From Garcia nutans (Eukaryota; Streptophyta; Magnoliopsida; Malpighiales; Euphorbiaceae): DNA of 64,000 nucleotides. Position numbers and translations under genes: made by a program. Where the stretch lies: NCBI GenBank assembly GCA_947685225.1, contig CANTUV010000004.1, forward strand, positions 14,291,001-14,355,000, given 5' to 3'. The stretch's first letter is position 1. Every line of letters starts with the position of its first letter. Positions 21,384-33,327 of this stretch are shown here, piece after piece. The notes below the pieces were generated by a model. That model did not search any database and was not told where the DNA came from. It was given only the letters and a program-made list of their open reading frames with translations.

Positions 21384-22471
21384 CAATATACCAAAGATAA
21401 AAGCCATAAATGTGAAGTATCTTGTCATTCTGAAGCAAGGACTGAAATCCGCTGGTGCATTCGTCAACCCAAAAGGCATTACAAGAAATTCATAGTGTCC
21501 ATACCTCATACGAAAAGCAGTCTTGGGCACATCTACCTCTTTCACTCTCAACTGATGATACCCTGATCTCAAATTAATTTTAAAAAACATAGCTGTTCCT
21601 TTCAATTGATCAAAGAGATCATCAATATGAGGTAATGGATGTTCATTCTTGATGGTTACCTTATTCAACTATCAATAATAAATACATAATCTCAAGGTAC
21701 CATCCTTCTTTTTGACAAACAATATTGGTGCTCCCCAAGGTGAAACACTAAGACGTATAAATTTCCTATCTAGCAATTCCTGTAATTGTGCCTTCAACTT
21801 CTTTAACTCTACTGGTGCCATTCGATAAGGGGTTATAAAGATAGGAGTGATACCCGGTATCACATCGATACCAAACTCCACCTCTCTCACCGAAGGTAAT
21901 CCTAGTAATCCTAGTAACTCATCTGGAAATACATCCAAAAATTCAGCCACTGTGGGAATACTATAAAGCTTACACTTCTCTACTCTAGTATCCACCACAT
22001 GTGCCAAATATGCCTCACAACCCTTCCTATCATCCTTCTAGCAGCCACTGCAGAAATGAAAGTAGATAAGAAGTGCCTTGACTTACCTCTCACTTCCACT
22101 TCATTTCCCTTAAGTGTTCTTAGAGTGACATTCTTTTGCTGACAGTCAACTACAGCTTTATGTCTAGACATCTAGTCCATACCCAAAATAAGATCATACT
22201 CTCTAAAGGGCATCTCAATCAAATTACCGAGAAATTCCTCTTCTTGCACCACGATCGGGCTATCTCAATTAACTCTACTAAATACTACACTATGTTCTAT
22301 GAGATTAGTCACCAACACATCAAATCCCAAAGATTCATAATACACACCACTCACAGGCAAAGTTGATGCACTAATATATGAATGGGTAGATCCAGGATTT
22401 ATCAATGCATGCATAAGGGTACCGAATAAGGAAATTGTACCGGCTATGACATCTGAAGCATCTGGTTCCTT
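21384..22471 (-). pseudogene. pol: Chromovirus A pol: protease and reverse transcriptase (5' part)
   Basis: On the minus strand, protease begins near 22430; the active-site region reads NPGSTHSYIS, where the related element B has DPG, so the catalytic Asp is lost. FREYDLILGMD and VVDCQQKNVTL follow. RT begins with VEFGIDVIPG and SPWGAPILFVKKKDGTLRL. A stop near 21670 cuts the YRQLNK motif, then NKVTIKNEHPLPHIDDLF, RSGYHQLRV and FGLTNAPADF follow. The frame ends in FMAFIFGILI, a damaged version of the catalytic FIDDILV region, just before the Tat2 junction. About 30-60 residues seem missing between here and the continuation at 14713. Confidence 0.85.
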
Positions 22472-23679
22472 CTACATCATATAAACTCTCTGAATAGCTC
22501 TAGTCCCCTCTGGCCTGCTTACAGATGTTGAATTTCCTCTTTGTCTAGCCCCAAATCTACCACCTCTACTACCTCCTCGATTTCCTCTACCTCCTCTTCT
22601 GCTCTGTCTAGATCCTATTGTATAAGCTGATCTCTCATTTGATGGCTCTGAACAATCTCTAATAAAAGGATTTGAAGATCCACACCTATAACAACCTCTG
22701 AAATCATCTCCCCAACAAGCTCCTTTATGCATTTGACCATATTGTACACAAGTAGGTGGTGGAGACCAATGAGAACCTGAAGTTGGTGTGCTAGCTACCC
22801 AAACTGCAGGTCTTTGCCTCTGCTGCTGTATTCTACCAAATTGTCCCTGGCCCCTACTAAATCTCTGAGGATAACCACCTCTACCTCTATTCAAAGATGA
22901 GGAACCCATCTCTATCGGAGCTTTTCTAACTTTACTTTCTTCTATCCTCAATGAAGCTATATAACCTTGAGCTTTCTCAACATTTCATGCAGCTGCTACC
23001 ATCTTGGAAAAATCATCATAGTGAACTGCTGCCACTTGACACATAATAGATGGTTTCAACCCTTCTTCAAATCTTCTACATTGGTCCACCTCATCTATTA
23101 AAATACCATCTGCATACTTACTCAAGTGGAGAAATTCTTTTTGATACTTGTTAATTGTCTTATCTCCTTGTTTCAAGTTAAGAAATTCCTTCTTCTTCTT
23201 ATCTTTATACTCCCGAGGGGTATATTTATTCCCAAACTCCCTTAGAAAATTGTCATATGTCAAAACCGAGGGTTGCCTCAATCCATCAGGAATAGTCTTC
23301 CACCAATCATAAGCATCACCTTGCAAAAGAGACAAGGTATAATCAAACTTCTCTTCCGCAGTAGCCTGCAATTGAACAAACACTCTCTTAATTCGATCCA
23401 ACAACTGCTCAGCCTCCGCTGGATCGCAGTGCCTATGAAATCAGTAGCCCTAAACTTCCTTAACTTCTCATACTTCCTAATCGGCTACTGCTACTATTGA
23501 GCTAGGGCATGACGTAATAAATCCACCATCTGGTGTGCCTAAACTGGTGAAATTGCAGGCATTGCTGGTCTATCTAGTACTGATGCCTCCCCTGCAACTC
23601 CTATACTTGCTCTAGTCATACCTTCCCCTAGAGCAAAACTCTATGTACTACCTTCATCTTATTTATGAGATCGAGACAT
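22472..23679 (-). pseudogene. gag: Chromovirus A gag
   Basis: The ATG at 23679 starts MSRSHK and meets a stop at once; the next 250 bases are frameshifted. The capsid-type domain is open at 23404-22985 (FDYTLSLLQGDAYDWWKTIP, then REFGNKYTPREYKDKKK and DEVDQCRRFEEGLKPSI). A basic Gly/Arg-rich tail with zinc knuckles follows at 22951-22472. The second knuckle reads CYRCGSSNPFIRDC, with His replaced by Pro relative to CYRCGSLDHFFRDC in element B, so zinc binding is probably lost. The first knuckle also lacks its second Cys. Confidence 0.88.
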
Positions 23680-23835
23680 CTCTACTAGTTATATCTGATA
23701 CAAGATCAAAGGTTGCCACATTAAAGATCAATTCAAATGCCTATACATATGCATATACAACACTTTTAAAAATCAACTTTAAAATGCCCCTTTTTTTCTC
23801 ACTTAAAACTCACATAGGTTGAGAATCTCAAACCG

Positions 23836-23848
23836 CTCTCTGATATCA
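23836..23848 (-). promoter_or_regulatory. Chromovirus A primer binding site
   Basis: The minus strand reads TTTATTTTGATATCAGAGAG after the LTR end. It matches the TGGTATCAGAGC complement of initiator-Met tRNA with two changes. The hairpin arms GGTTTGAG and CTCAACC (23814-23833) come just after it. Confidence 0.75.
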
Positions 23849-23855
23849 AAATAAA

Positions 23856-24022
23856 TCTAACACCCTCATAACCTATCCACACATAATACACACATCTTCA
23901 TATATGTAATATGCACAGATATGGTATAAGAACATTACCAAAATATTATTATTGTATCTATTCACTCTTCATCATTTAGTTGCTGGTTTATAATGTTATA
24001 TAGATAAATAAATAGGTATAAG
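23856..24022 (-). mobile_element. Chromovirus A 5' LTR, 3' end fragment
   Basis: This is the last 167 bp of the minus-strand LTR, ending GAGGGTGTTAGA next to the PBS. The rest of this LTR is at 41344-43398, displaced by chromovirus B. The base run 24018-24022 (ATAAG) is the target-site copy. Confidence 0.8.
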
Positions 24023-24225
24023 TGTAATATCCCAAAATTTTGAAAATATTAATTTTTGAAAATTAATTAAATGATTTAAAAAGATATATATAATTAAGTG
24101 AAAAAGGAAAAATGTGTATATGATATATATATATATGTAGATATACATAATATATACAAGTCAACATTTTAATATGGGTCAAATGTTATTTTAATTATTA
24201 AAATATTAATAAGTGGTTAGTGGAA
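24023..24225 (+). mobile_element. Chromovirus B 5' LTR, first fragment
   Basis: It begins TGTAATATCCCAAAATTTTG and is AT-rich. It ends with TGGAA (24221-24225), the target-site copy of LARD1. The LTR resumes at 33328. Confidence 0.88.
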
Positions 24226-25428
24226 TGTAACACCCCGATACTCCATATAAATACTATACATATACCTAGCATACATACAGTACATATATAAAGCATAAGG
24301 ATGTCACTTTTCATCGCTATTTAAGAAAATCCTTTAACAGTGTTCAAATCACAATACATTAATTGAAAGAACCTTTACAAAATCATTATACTTTAATGAT
24401 CTTACATATATAATAATCTTACATTTATAAACATTTCCTTTATACATATGAATACACTTCGTAAAAGAAAAACACTATTATTCAAAAGTTTTACATGTAT
24501 GCATCACCCTCTAGTTGGTCTCGACAAACTCATACTCTTCTCGTGGCTTACCGAAATACTTCATATCTTCCACCTAGTCACCTGCGCGATTACACAACCG
24601 CGCTAAGCCCGAGAGCTTAGTAGTACAAATAACATATAAACATACAATATATAAATTCCAACATAACAAGATATATTAATACTAAGTACTTATAATTTCT
24701 TAGCATGTTTGTATTTTCATTCTTAATTGCAGCTTTCATATGTCTCTTCTAATTTAATATGTTATCTACATAACTACGTATCATTATCACCAATCACAGA
24801 TCCATCACTAATATTCACAATCAATATATCAATACACCCATTAACATGTCATAATTCATAACATTTCATGTTATTATTTATCCACAATTCACCACTTAAG
24901 AATCCCATTTCCAACAAAGGTAATCATAGATCTCATTACTTATTTAGTTCAACCTTTATATAACACATTGAAAACAAAGACAGACTCGGGCCCAAAAACT
25001 CTAATATGTTATTCAAAGTTCAGAGTCAACTGCTTTGATCATATTCACAATAATCAAGCCCGTAGGCAACATGTATCATATCTCTATCCATGGATAGTGT
25101 AACAGACCCAGTCTCTTGGACCATCAACCCATTAACATGAGGAGATCCTCAACCCGGCTAAACTGTTACAAATGGAAGTGGTTTACGGGCCTCCCATTTC
25201 ACCATCATTCCATTTTCACATTTCTCATCTGGAATCGGCTTACGGGCCTCCCATTTCGCCTATCCAGGAATTCATATCATAATTACCAATTGGAATCGGT
25301 TTACGGGCCTCCCATTTCACCTATCCAATGGTTCATAGGCATGCCATCAAAACAGGACTCTGAAAGTTGAATCAACACATTAGTTACACAATTCATTAAT
25401 TATTTCATTATCAATTTCCATTTCAATT

Positions 25429-25548
25429 GAATCATCATAGCCAATCACAATGGCATCATATCACATTTGAATCATCATAGCCAATCACAATGGCATCATA
25501 TCACATTTGAATCATCATAGCCAATCACAATGGCATCATATCACATTT
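25429..25548 (-). repeat. 40-bp unit, three tandem copies in the LARD1 3' LTR
   Basis: Three copies contain GAATCATCATAGCCAATCAC followed by an AATGGCATCAT segment. The same three copies lie at 31671-31790 in the other LTR. Related GCCAACCACAATGGC motifs occur in LARD2 (about 50150-50215), so part of the unit is older than the split of the two families. Confidence 0.9.
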
Positions 25549-25953
25549 AAATCATCATATTAATATACAACATCAATTACATTAATTAAACAAATGTATC
25601 ATTATTCAATCATATCATTCACCTCATTATAACTCAAAACATTAGTTCACATCTCTTTATGTCTCAATTTACACTAAGGTAATTCATTATAAAAGTAATT
25701 ATAATAATAATAAATTGCATTGCACATACCTTTGTGAATGATCCTCATCTCTTCCACACTATACAAGTCATAATATTAATCACATTATAACACTTCATCA
25801 CTCAAGTATACATAATCCAACACATTACACATTCATTAAGAATTATCTCTATTGTGATCCTTGACAACTCAATTGGATGATTTATTTAACATGTGTTTGA
25901 GGATCTTATTGTAGGATTAGGTTATTTCAAATAAAACAGAACATAACGTTACT

Positions 25954-26245
25954 CGCGGTCGCTACAAACCAGGGTACGACCGCTATACACAATCGAAAGA
26001 TGGAACCTTATCACAGTAGGTTTCGCGGTCAAAAGTCCGACCTAAGTCGCGACCGCCCTTCACAATCAAAAGATGAACCCTAACACAGTAGGTTTCGCGG
26101 TCAGAAGTTCGGTCTAAGTCGCGACCGCACTTCACAATCAATGATGAAACCTTATCACAGTAGGTTTCGCGGTCAGAAGTTCGGTCTAAGTCGCGACCGC
26201 ACTTCAATAATAGCGACCGCACTTAACATAATAGCGACCGCCCCA
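25954..26245 (-). repeat. 70-72 bp GC-palindrome array in the LARD1 3' LTR, four units
   Basis: CGCGGTC marks unit starts at 25954, 26024, 26096 and 26168. Each full unit has GCGGTC then, about 20 bases later, GCGACCGC, able to pair as GCGGTC/GACCGC. The partner LTR has only three units (32196-32415). Confidence 0.9.
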
Positions 26246-27152
26246 AATTACGGGTCTCTCATACAAAACCCTAAACATAGCCACATCTCTTTGCAAGGAA
26301 CCAAAACACATAACACACAACATAAACTTATTCAAATAGACATCATCAAGCCACTAACACTTATTTTGCATGTATAACACAATATTCACATTAACCATAC
26401 ATTTAATCATTCACCAAATCCAAACCCTAAAACCAACTTCACACTTGATCTTCTACTATCAACATCCCCTTAAGCCTACAATCTTTACAACCAACTCAAC
26501 ACCAATTCAATCTTTTAACATACAATCAATTTTAACACTTGTAAACACATACCAAACACACCAAATCATCACATCAACAATTTATAACTCATCTTAGACA
26601 CAACTTCCAAATTAACAAAGGAAAACAAGAAAGTACTTACCTTAAATGAAGAAATTCCACAAATCTTTAACCAAATCCCTTGATTCCTTCTTCAATTTGG
26701 CTCTAGCATCAAGAACACCTCTCTTCCTCTCTCTTTTCTTCCATGGCCGGCACACCAAATGAAAGGAGAAGAAATTTGATCCACAAATAAAAGTCAACCT
26801 CTCCTTTAATTTCCACCACACAAATCAAAAGAATTATTACTAAAATGCCCTTCATCCTTTTAACTTAACTTTTGTCTCTTATGTGCCCATTCATGTAATT
26901 TCACATATCACACATAAATATCCTCTTCCACTAACCATCACCTTGACTCTTCCTTTGACCAACTTATATGTTATATATATCATCATATAAACAACATATA
27001 CACTTCTCTCTAAACCCTCTTTTCTTTCCCAAAACACATATGCATAAACATTCTCTTCCAATTTCTTTTCTTATCAAATAACATATACATTCAATCACAT
27101 TTAAAACCAACTACATAATCAAAACTTCTAAGGCATACTTGAGGATATTACA

Positions 27153-27190
27153 ATTCTCCCCCTCTAAAAAGAAATTTCGTCCTCGAAATT
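27153..27190 (-). promoter_or_regulatory. LARD1 polypurine tract and inverted repeat
   Basis: The minus strand shows TTTAGAGGGGGAGAAT before the LTR start. At 27173-27190 the arms AATTTCG and CGAAATT flank a four-base loop. Chromovirus A and LARD2 share this layout. Confidence 0.8.
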
Positions 27191-30100
27191 ATCCATCACA
27201 ATAACAACCCATTTATAACAAATCACCATTTTAATATCCATGTGAAGATAATCATATTCTTACATTATGATTTCCTCAAATCACATAACTTTTACTCTTC
27301 CCTTTAATTCAAACATCTTTTCCCCATTCATAACTCATTTATGTATCAGCATATTACCTCTTATATACATTATCATACATATCTTATACTCTTAGCATAA
27401 CTATACATATTAAATCTCGATAATATTAATTCGCAATCTTAGCAAAATTTAGATCAATCGATCTAGCTATCATAATATAACCATATCTCAATATACATGA
27501 CCTAATTCAATTAGGTCAAACTTATTCTCAAATTCTAATCCCTCAGGATCCATCCGTTCAACTTTTTGAGACTATCCTCAATAATAACAAATCTCTTTAA
27601 ATTATCTTTCCATATCCATATATATATATATATATATTGCTTATATAATAGCGGTGTAATCTCACATAATTCTCATACTATAATTATCACCCATAGGTCA
27701 TTCATTTAACATTATTTCTATCCATTAATTCCTCTTATACAAAAATATATTCAATATCATTTTCAATTATATCTCATAATTTCTCCCATTATCATTTCCT
27801 CACATTATCATATCATTACTATATATACATAATCACTTTTCTATCTATTCTCCATGATTCAAAACATTTACACAGTTCTCTTCTCTTCCCATACTTTTTA
27901 TAATTATAAACAAATTTCTAATATAGAACTGATAAGATATAACTTTACCATTCATAACTTCTAACCATGTTTCTTAAAACAAAATTATCAAACTCACCCA
28001 CATAATACTATAATCATATTATCTCAGACCCAAATCTGCTGAGAACAAAATTAACCAGCCAATTACACTAACAAACCATACGGCCGGAGTATTTTAATAA
28101 TCACGTCTGTAGTTTATAAATCAATATTGCTTCTCTATTGTTCTTCTTCAAACATTTCCAATTACAGTACTAAGTTTACATATTCCTTCTCTATACTTTT
28201 GTTATTCCCAAAAGTTAACATAATTCAACTTTGTTCCAAAACAATTTACTCTTGATCATAAGATCATCATTAGCCTAACTTACGTCAACAATATTATTTA
28301 TAACATCTTTATGCACAACATTCAATCATATACAAATTCATTTATTACTCCACTTCTAATCTATCTCTTGTAAAACTTTTCATACATTATACTTCCCTTC
28401 ATATTTTACACATATACATATAATATTTTCACGTGCATAATCTTTGAACTAGAAAACATTATATAATAGTCTAGCTCAATTATTATCATAACAATTCATC
28501 ATCCAGTGTTACTCGAATCCTTTCTCACTCTTCATTTCATCTCATAGTCGAACTCTGCATAGATCAAGACCTAATCTCTCATAGGTCCACTAATACATGC
28601 CATATCATTCTCCATACCACTAGACAAGTAATTATATCCCATTTACATTCAAAGGTCACATTCACAATGTGACTTGCTTTCCACATTTCTTACATATATA
28701 CACATAATCATACAATTATATTTAATTCCTCTTTTACATATCATCAACACAATTTAACATTTATTACTTTCATTGCACAACATCATTCTTATCCCTTTTT
28801 GATATGATTTAATTGTTTATCACTCCACACATACATACACTCTAACCATAATAATATTTCACAAAATCTTAATCACAATACTAAGGTGACATCTCTCTCA
28901 CCTTTATTTTTTTTTTTAAAAGCATTTAATATACCATCTTTATATCCATTTGTTTACCATTCCACATATATATACATATTACATCCAATCATCTACACAT
29001 TGAGCCCAATAACCTCTATACAATTTCCAAGTCTAATTATCACAATTCTCAGTTTCTTGAATCAACGTTGTTCAATCCAATTCTTACTATCAATCTTATC
29101 ACATGACCTTACTTCGCACAAATCTGTCAATGCAAGTGTAATCATTCTCAATATTAATAGATATGTAGTTGTATAGGTTACAAACACGCAATACTATGCG
29201 TACATTACATTCTCAAGTGATCAACTCAATCCTTGATCACTAACATATTACATCACTTTATCACATTTCAAGTAGTCAACATTACCATGACTATTTCATC
29301 ACTTGTCAAACTTTTAATTCATCAAATTACATATTTGTAAATCATTTTTAATATGTAACATTATTTATTCCACAAAGATCATATACATACTATACATTAA
29401 ACTTTCACTATTCAAGTATTCTTTTATTGAAATTTAATTTACTAACCTTACGTTAGTAATATCAGCTTTAAAACTCATATATAAACCATAGTATAACATC
29501 AAAACAAAACATTTTATATATGTATATCACATATTACCACCATTACCATAACAATAAAAACAATATCAATATTCATGTTATGCATTCAACCAATAAAGCT
29601 CATACTTACAAATGTCACATTTCATTGTTTCAATAGTTATATCATCATCCATTATACTCATTCAACATAAACACACATAACCCAACAAGTATTTAATATT
29701 ATAATCAAAGTTCATTTTCAATCAACAATCATGATCTCATATATGAACCTTCCCCCAACCAGGTCGGTTGCCCACTGGGCCTCAAGCCACTGCCAATCTC
29801 AGGGGTCCGCAGAAGGCAGACAGGTTCATTCATTTATATCTTTTAAACATTACTTTCTCAATTCATTTCATTCTCATAATCAAATTAGGCAAACATGCCT
29901 CAGTCATTTCAAACCACATCACTCAAATGTACATAATCAATGGCATTACACAAACTTTTTCAATGATCATCATACCTTTCACATTTCATATATCATCATT
30001 GATATATATATATATATATCAATTTATCTTATTCATAATTTTAGAATTATCCACATACATTTTGTTTATATCGATCAACTCACTTAATATTTCACCAGAT

Positions 30101-30423
30101 TCTCATCAATTAATAACCTATATATCTATTTATTTCTTTATATTACATCCACATCTCAATAAGCAATAATTCAATATTTGCTTTCTTTAATTTTCCTCTC
30201 ATGCAGAACTTTATCCACATGTTATTATTCATCTCATCTCATCTAGTTCAATTACATTACAATTCACATAATGCCACATCCGAGACCAACCTAGGTGTGA
30301 ATGCATATGCATGTATTACAAATTCTATTTCCAAACTTTTCCTCTTTACTTCCATTTAAACTTTTCAAAACTCTTCTTTTTAATTCATTTTAAGCATTTC
30401 AAAACTTTTTCTTTTTAATTTCA
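27191..30423 (-). other. LARD1 internal non-coding region
   Basis: 3.2 kb of AT-rich sequence is rich in CAT/ATC and TATATA runs. The longest frames (96 to 133 codons near 28886 and 29731-30169) are low-complexity, without gag, protease, RT or integrase motifs. A block at 29750-29825 (GGTCGGTTGCCCACTGGGCC and on) is GC-richer than its surroundings. No gene is supported. Confidence 0.75.
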
Positions 30424-30460
30424 CTTAGGCCGAGAATCTCGAACCTAAGCTCTGATACCA
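30424..30460 (-). promoter_or_regulatory. LARD1 primer binding site with adjoining hairpin
   Basis: The minus strand reads TTTTGGTATCAGAGC (PBS core 30449-30460), the complement of initiator-Met tRNA. It runs directly into a hairpin (30424-30449) whose outer arms are CTTAGG and CCTAAG, with inner CGAG/CTCG around ATT. Equivalent hairpins occur in LARD2 and chromovirus B. Confidence 0.82.
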
Positions 30461-30467
30461 AAATAAT

Positions 30468-33322
30468 TGTAACACCCCGATACTCCATATAAATACTATA
30501 CATATACCTAGCATACATACAGTACATATATAAAGCATAAGGATGTCACTTTTCATCGCTATTTAAGAAAATCCTTTAACAGTGTTCAAATCACAATACA
30601 TTAATTGAAAGAACCTTTACAAAATCATTATACTTTAATGATCTTACATATATAATAATCTTACATTTATAAACATTTCCTTTATACATATGAATACACT
30701 TCGTAAAAGAAAAACACTATTATTCAAAAGTTTTACATGTATGCATCACCCTCTAGTTGGTCTCGACAAACTCATACTCTTCTCGTGGCTTACCGAAATA
30801 CTTCATATCTTCCACCTAGTCACCTGCGCGATTACACAACCGCGCTAAGCCCGAGAGCTTAGTAGTACAAATAACATATAAACATACAATATATAAATTC
30901 CAACATAACAAGATATATTAATACTAAGTACTTATAATTTCTTAGCATGTTTGTATTTTCATTCTTAATTGCAGCTTTCATATGTCTCTTCTAATTTAAT
31001 ATGTTATCTACATAACTACGTATCATTATCACCAATCACAGATCCATCACTAATATTCACAATCAATATATCAATACACCCATTAACATGTCATAATTCA
31101 TAACATTTCATGTTATTATTTATCCACAATTCACCACTTAAGAATCCCATTTCCAACAAAGGTAATCATAGATCTCATTACTTATTTAGTTCAACCTTTA
31201 TATAACACATTGAAAACAAAGACAGACTCGGGCCCAAAAACTCTAATATGTTATTCAAAGTTCAGAGTCAACTGCTTTGATCATATTCACAATAATCAAG
31301 CCCGTAGGCAACATGTATCATATCTCTATCCATGGATAGTGTAACAGACCCAGTCTCTTGGACCATCAACCCATTAACATGAGGAGATCCTCAACCCGGC
31401 TAAACTGTTACAAATGGAAGTGGTTTACGGGCCTCCCATTTCACCATCATTCCATTTTCACATTTCTCATCTGGAATCGGCTTACGGGCCTCCCATTTCG
31501 CCTATCCAGGAATTCATATCATAATTACCAATTGGAATCGGTTTACGGGCCTCCCATTTCACCTATCCAATGGTTCATAGGCATGCCATCAAAACAGGAC
31601 TCTGAAAGTTGAATCAACACATTAGTTACACAATTCATTAATTATTTCATTATCAATTTCCATTTCAATTGAATCATCATAGCCAATCACAATGGCATCA
31701 TATCACATTTGAATCATCATAGCCAATCACAATGGCATCATATCACATTTGAATCATCATAGCCAATCACAATGGCATCATATCACATTTAAATCATCAT
31801 ATTAATATACAACATCAATTACATTAATTAAACAAATGTATCATTATTCAATCATATCATTCACCTCATTATAACTCAAAACATTAGTTCACATCTCTTT
31901 ATGTCTCAATTTACACTAAGGTAATTCATTATAAAAGTAATTATAATAATAATAAATTGCATTGCACATACCTTTGTGAATGATCCTCATCTCTTCCACA
32001 CTATACAAGTCATAATATTAATCACATTATAACACTTCATCACTCAAGTATACATAATCCAACACATTACACATTCATTAAGAATTATCTCTATTGTGAT
32101 CCTTGACAACTCAATTGGATGATTTATTTAACATGTGTTTGAGGATCTTATTGTAGGATTAGGTTATTTCAAATAAAACAGAACATAACGTTACTCGCGG
32201 TCGCTACAAACCAGGGTACGACCGCTATACACAATCGAAAGATGGAACCTTATCACAGTAGGTTTCGCGGTCAGAAGTCCGACCTAAGTCGCGACCGCCC
32301 TTCACAATCAAAAGATGAACCCTAACACAGTAGGTTTCGCGGTCAGAAGTTCGGTCTAAGTCGCGACCGCACTTCAATAATAGCGACCGCACTTAACATA
32401 ATAGCGACCGCCCCAAATTACGGGTCTCTCATACAAAACCCTAAACATAGCCACATCTCTTTGCAAGGAACCAAAACACATAACACACAACATAAACTTA
32501 TTCAAATAGACATCATCAAGCCACTAACACTTATTTTGCATGTATAACACAATATTCACATTAACCATACATTTAATCATTCACCAAATCCAAACCCTAA
32601 AACCAACTTCACACTTGATCTTCTACTATCAACATCCCCTTAAGCCTACAATCTTTACAACCAACTCAACACCAATTCAATCTTTTAACATACAATCAAT
32701 TTTAACACTTGTAAACACATACCAAACACACCAAATCATCACATCAACAATTTATAACTCATCTTAGACACAACTTCCAAATTAACAAAGGAAAACAAGA
32801 AAGTACTTACCTTAAATGAAGAAATTCCACAAATCTTTAACCAAATCCCTTGATTCCTTCTTCAATTTGGCTCTAGCATCAAGAACACCTCTCTTCCTCT
32901 CTCTTTTCTTCCATGGCCGGCACACCAAATGAAAGGAGAAGAAATTTGATCCACAAATAAAAGTCAACCTCTCCTTTAATTTCCACCACACAAATCAAAA
33001 GAATTATTACTAAAATGCCCTTCATCCTTTTAACTTAACTTTTGTCTCTTATGTGCCCATTCATGTAATTTCACATATCACACATAAATATCCTCTTCCA
33101 CTAACCATCACCTTGACTCTTCCTTTGACCAACTTATATGTTATATATATCATCATATAAACAACATATACACTTCTCTCTAAACCCTCTTTTCTTTCCC
33201 AAAACACATATGCATAAACATTCTCTTCCAATTTCTTTTCTTATCAAATAACATATACATTCAATCACATTTAAAACCAACTACATAATCAAAACTTCTA
33301 AGGCATACTTGAGGATATTACA
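30468..33322 (-). mobile_element. LARD1 5' LTR (2855 bp)
   Basis: It is collinear with 24226-27152. Landmarks: hairpin 30826-30845, 40-bp triplicate 31671-31790, and three CGCGGTC units (32196-32415). Its length difference from the 3' LTR, 72 bp, equals exactly one unit. Confidence 0.92.
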
Positions 33323-33327
33323 TGGAA

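Larger units (their letters stand above)
14714..21395 (+). mobile_element. Tat2: 5' part of a Tat-type element inserted in chromovirus A pol
   Basis: A 5' LTR (14714-16855), a primer binding site, a 1 kb leader, gag (17900-19417) and about 1.9 kb of non-coding sequence are present. No pol and no 3' LTR follow. The right boundary is not sharp: chromovirus A RT is recognisable again from about 21384-21450. GATAA occurs at both 14709-14713 and 21396-21400, so it could be a target-site copy, but a rearranged end is equally likely. I read it as an insertion followed by a large deletion. Confidence 0.75.
24226..27152 (-). mobile_element. LARD1 3' LTR (2927 bp)
   Basis: It runs from TGTAACACCCCG (24226) to GATATTACA (27152) on the plus strand. 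It contains a GC-rich hairpin at 24584-24603, three copies of a 40-bp unit (25429-25548) and four CGCGGTC units (25954-26245). Short open frames present identically in both LTRs (for example 84 codons at 25116) carry no known motif and are not called as genes. Confidence 0.92.
24226..33322 (-). mobile_element. LARD1: large non-coding LTR retrotransposon, complete, TSD TGGAA
   Basis: Two direct LTRs of 2927 and 2855 bp bracket 3.3 kb. The TSD TGGAA is at 24221-24225 and 33323-33327. On the minus strand the LTR runs TGTAATATCC to GGTGTTACA. The PBS (30449-30460) complements initiator-Met tRNA and the PPT lies at 27153-27165. Neither the internal region nor the LTRs encode any gag or pol motif. 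This is the LARD design: autonomous-looking signals without genes. The LTRs look nearly identical apart from one 72-bp unit, so this is among the youngest insertions here. It lies within the 5' LTR of chromovirus B. Confidence 0.93.

Noticed and set aside
25116..25370. 84-codon open frame present identically in both LARD1 LTRs (also 31358-31612)
   Set aside because: It is duplicated only because the LTRs are duplicated. It has no known motif, and repeats around GGTTTACGGGCC explain its openness.
25429..25548. Three identical 40-bp direct repeats, CRISPR-like at first glance
   Set aside because: The repeats are contiguous with no spacers and lie in a plant LTR, so this is a tandem repeat.
29731..30169. 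Overlapping frames of 118 and 133 codons in the LARD1 interior
   Set aside because: Low-complexity, rich in His/Ile/Tyr from AT-rich sequence, no domain, and no counterpart in LARD2.
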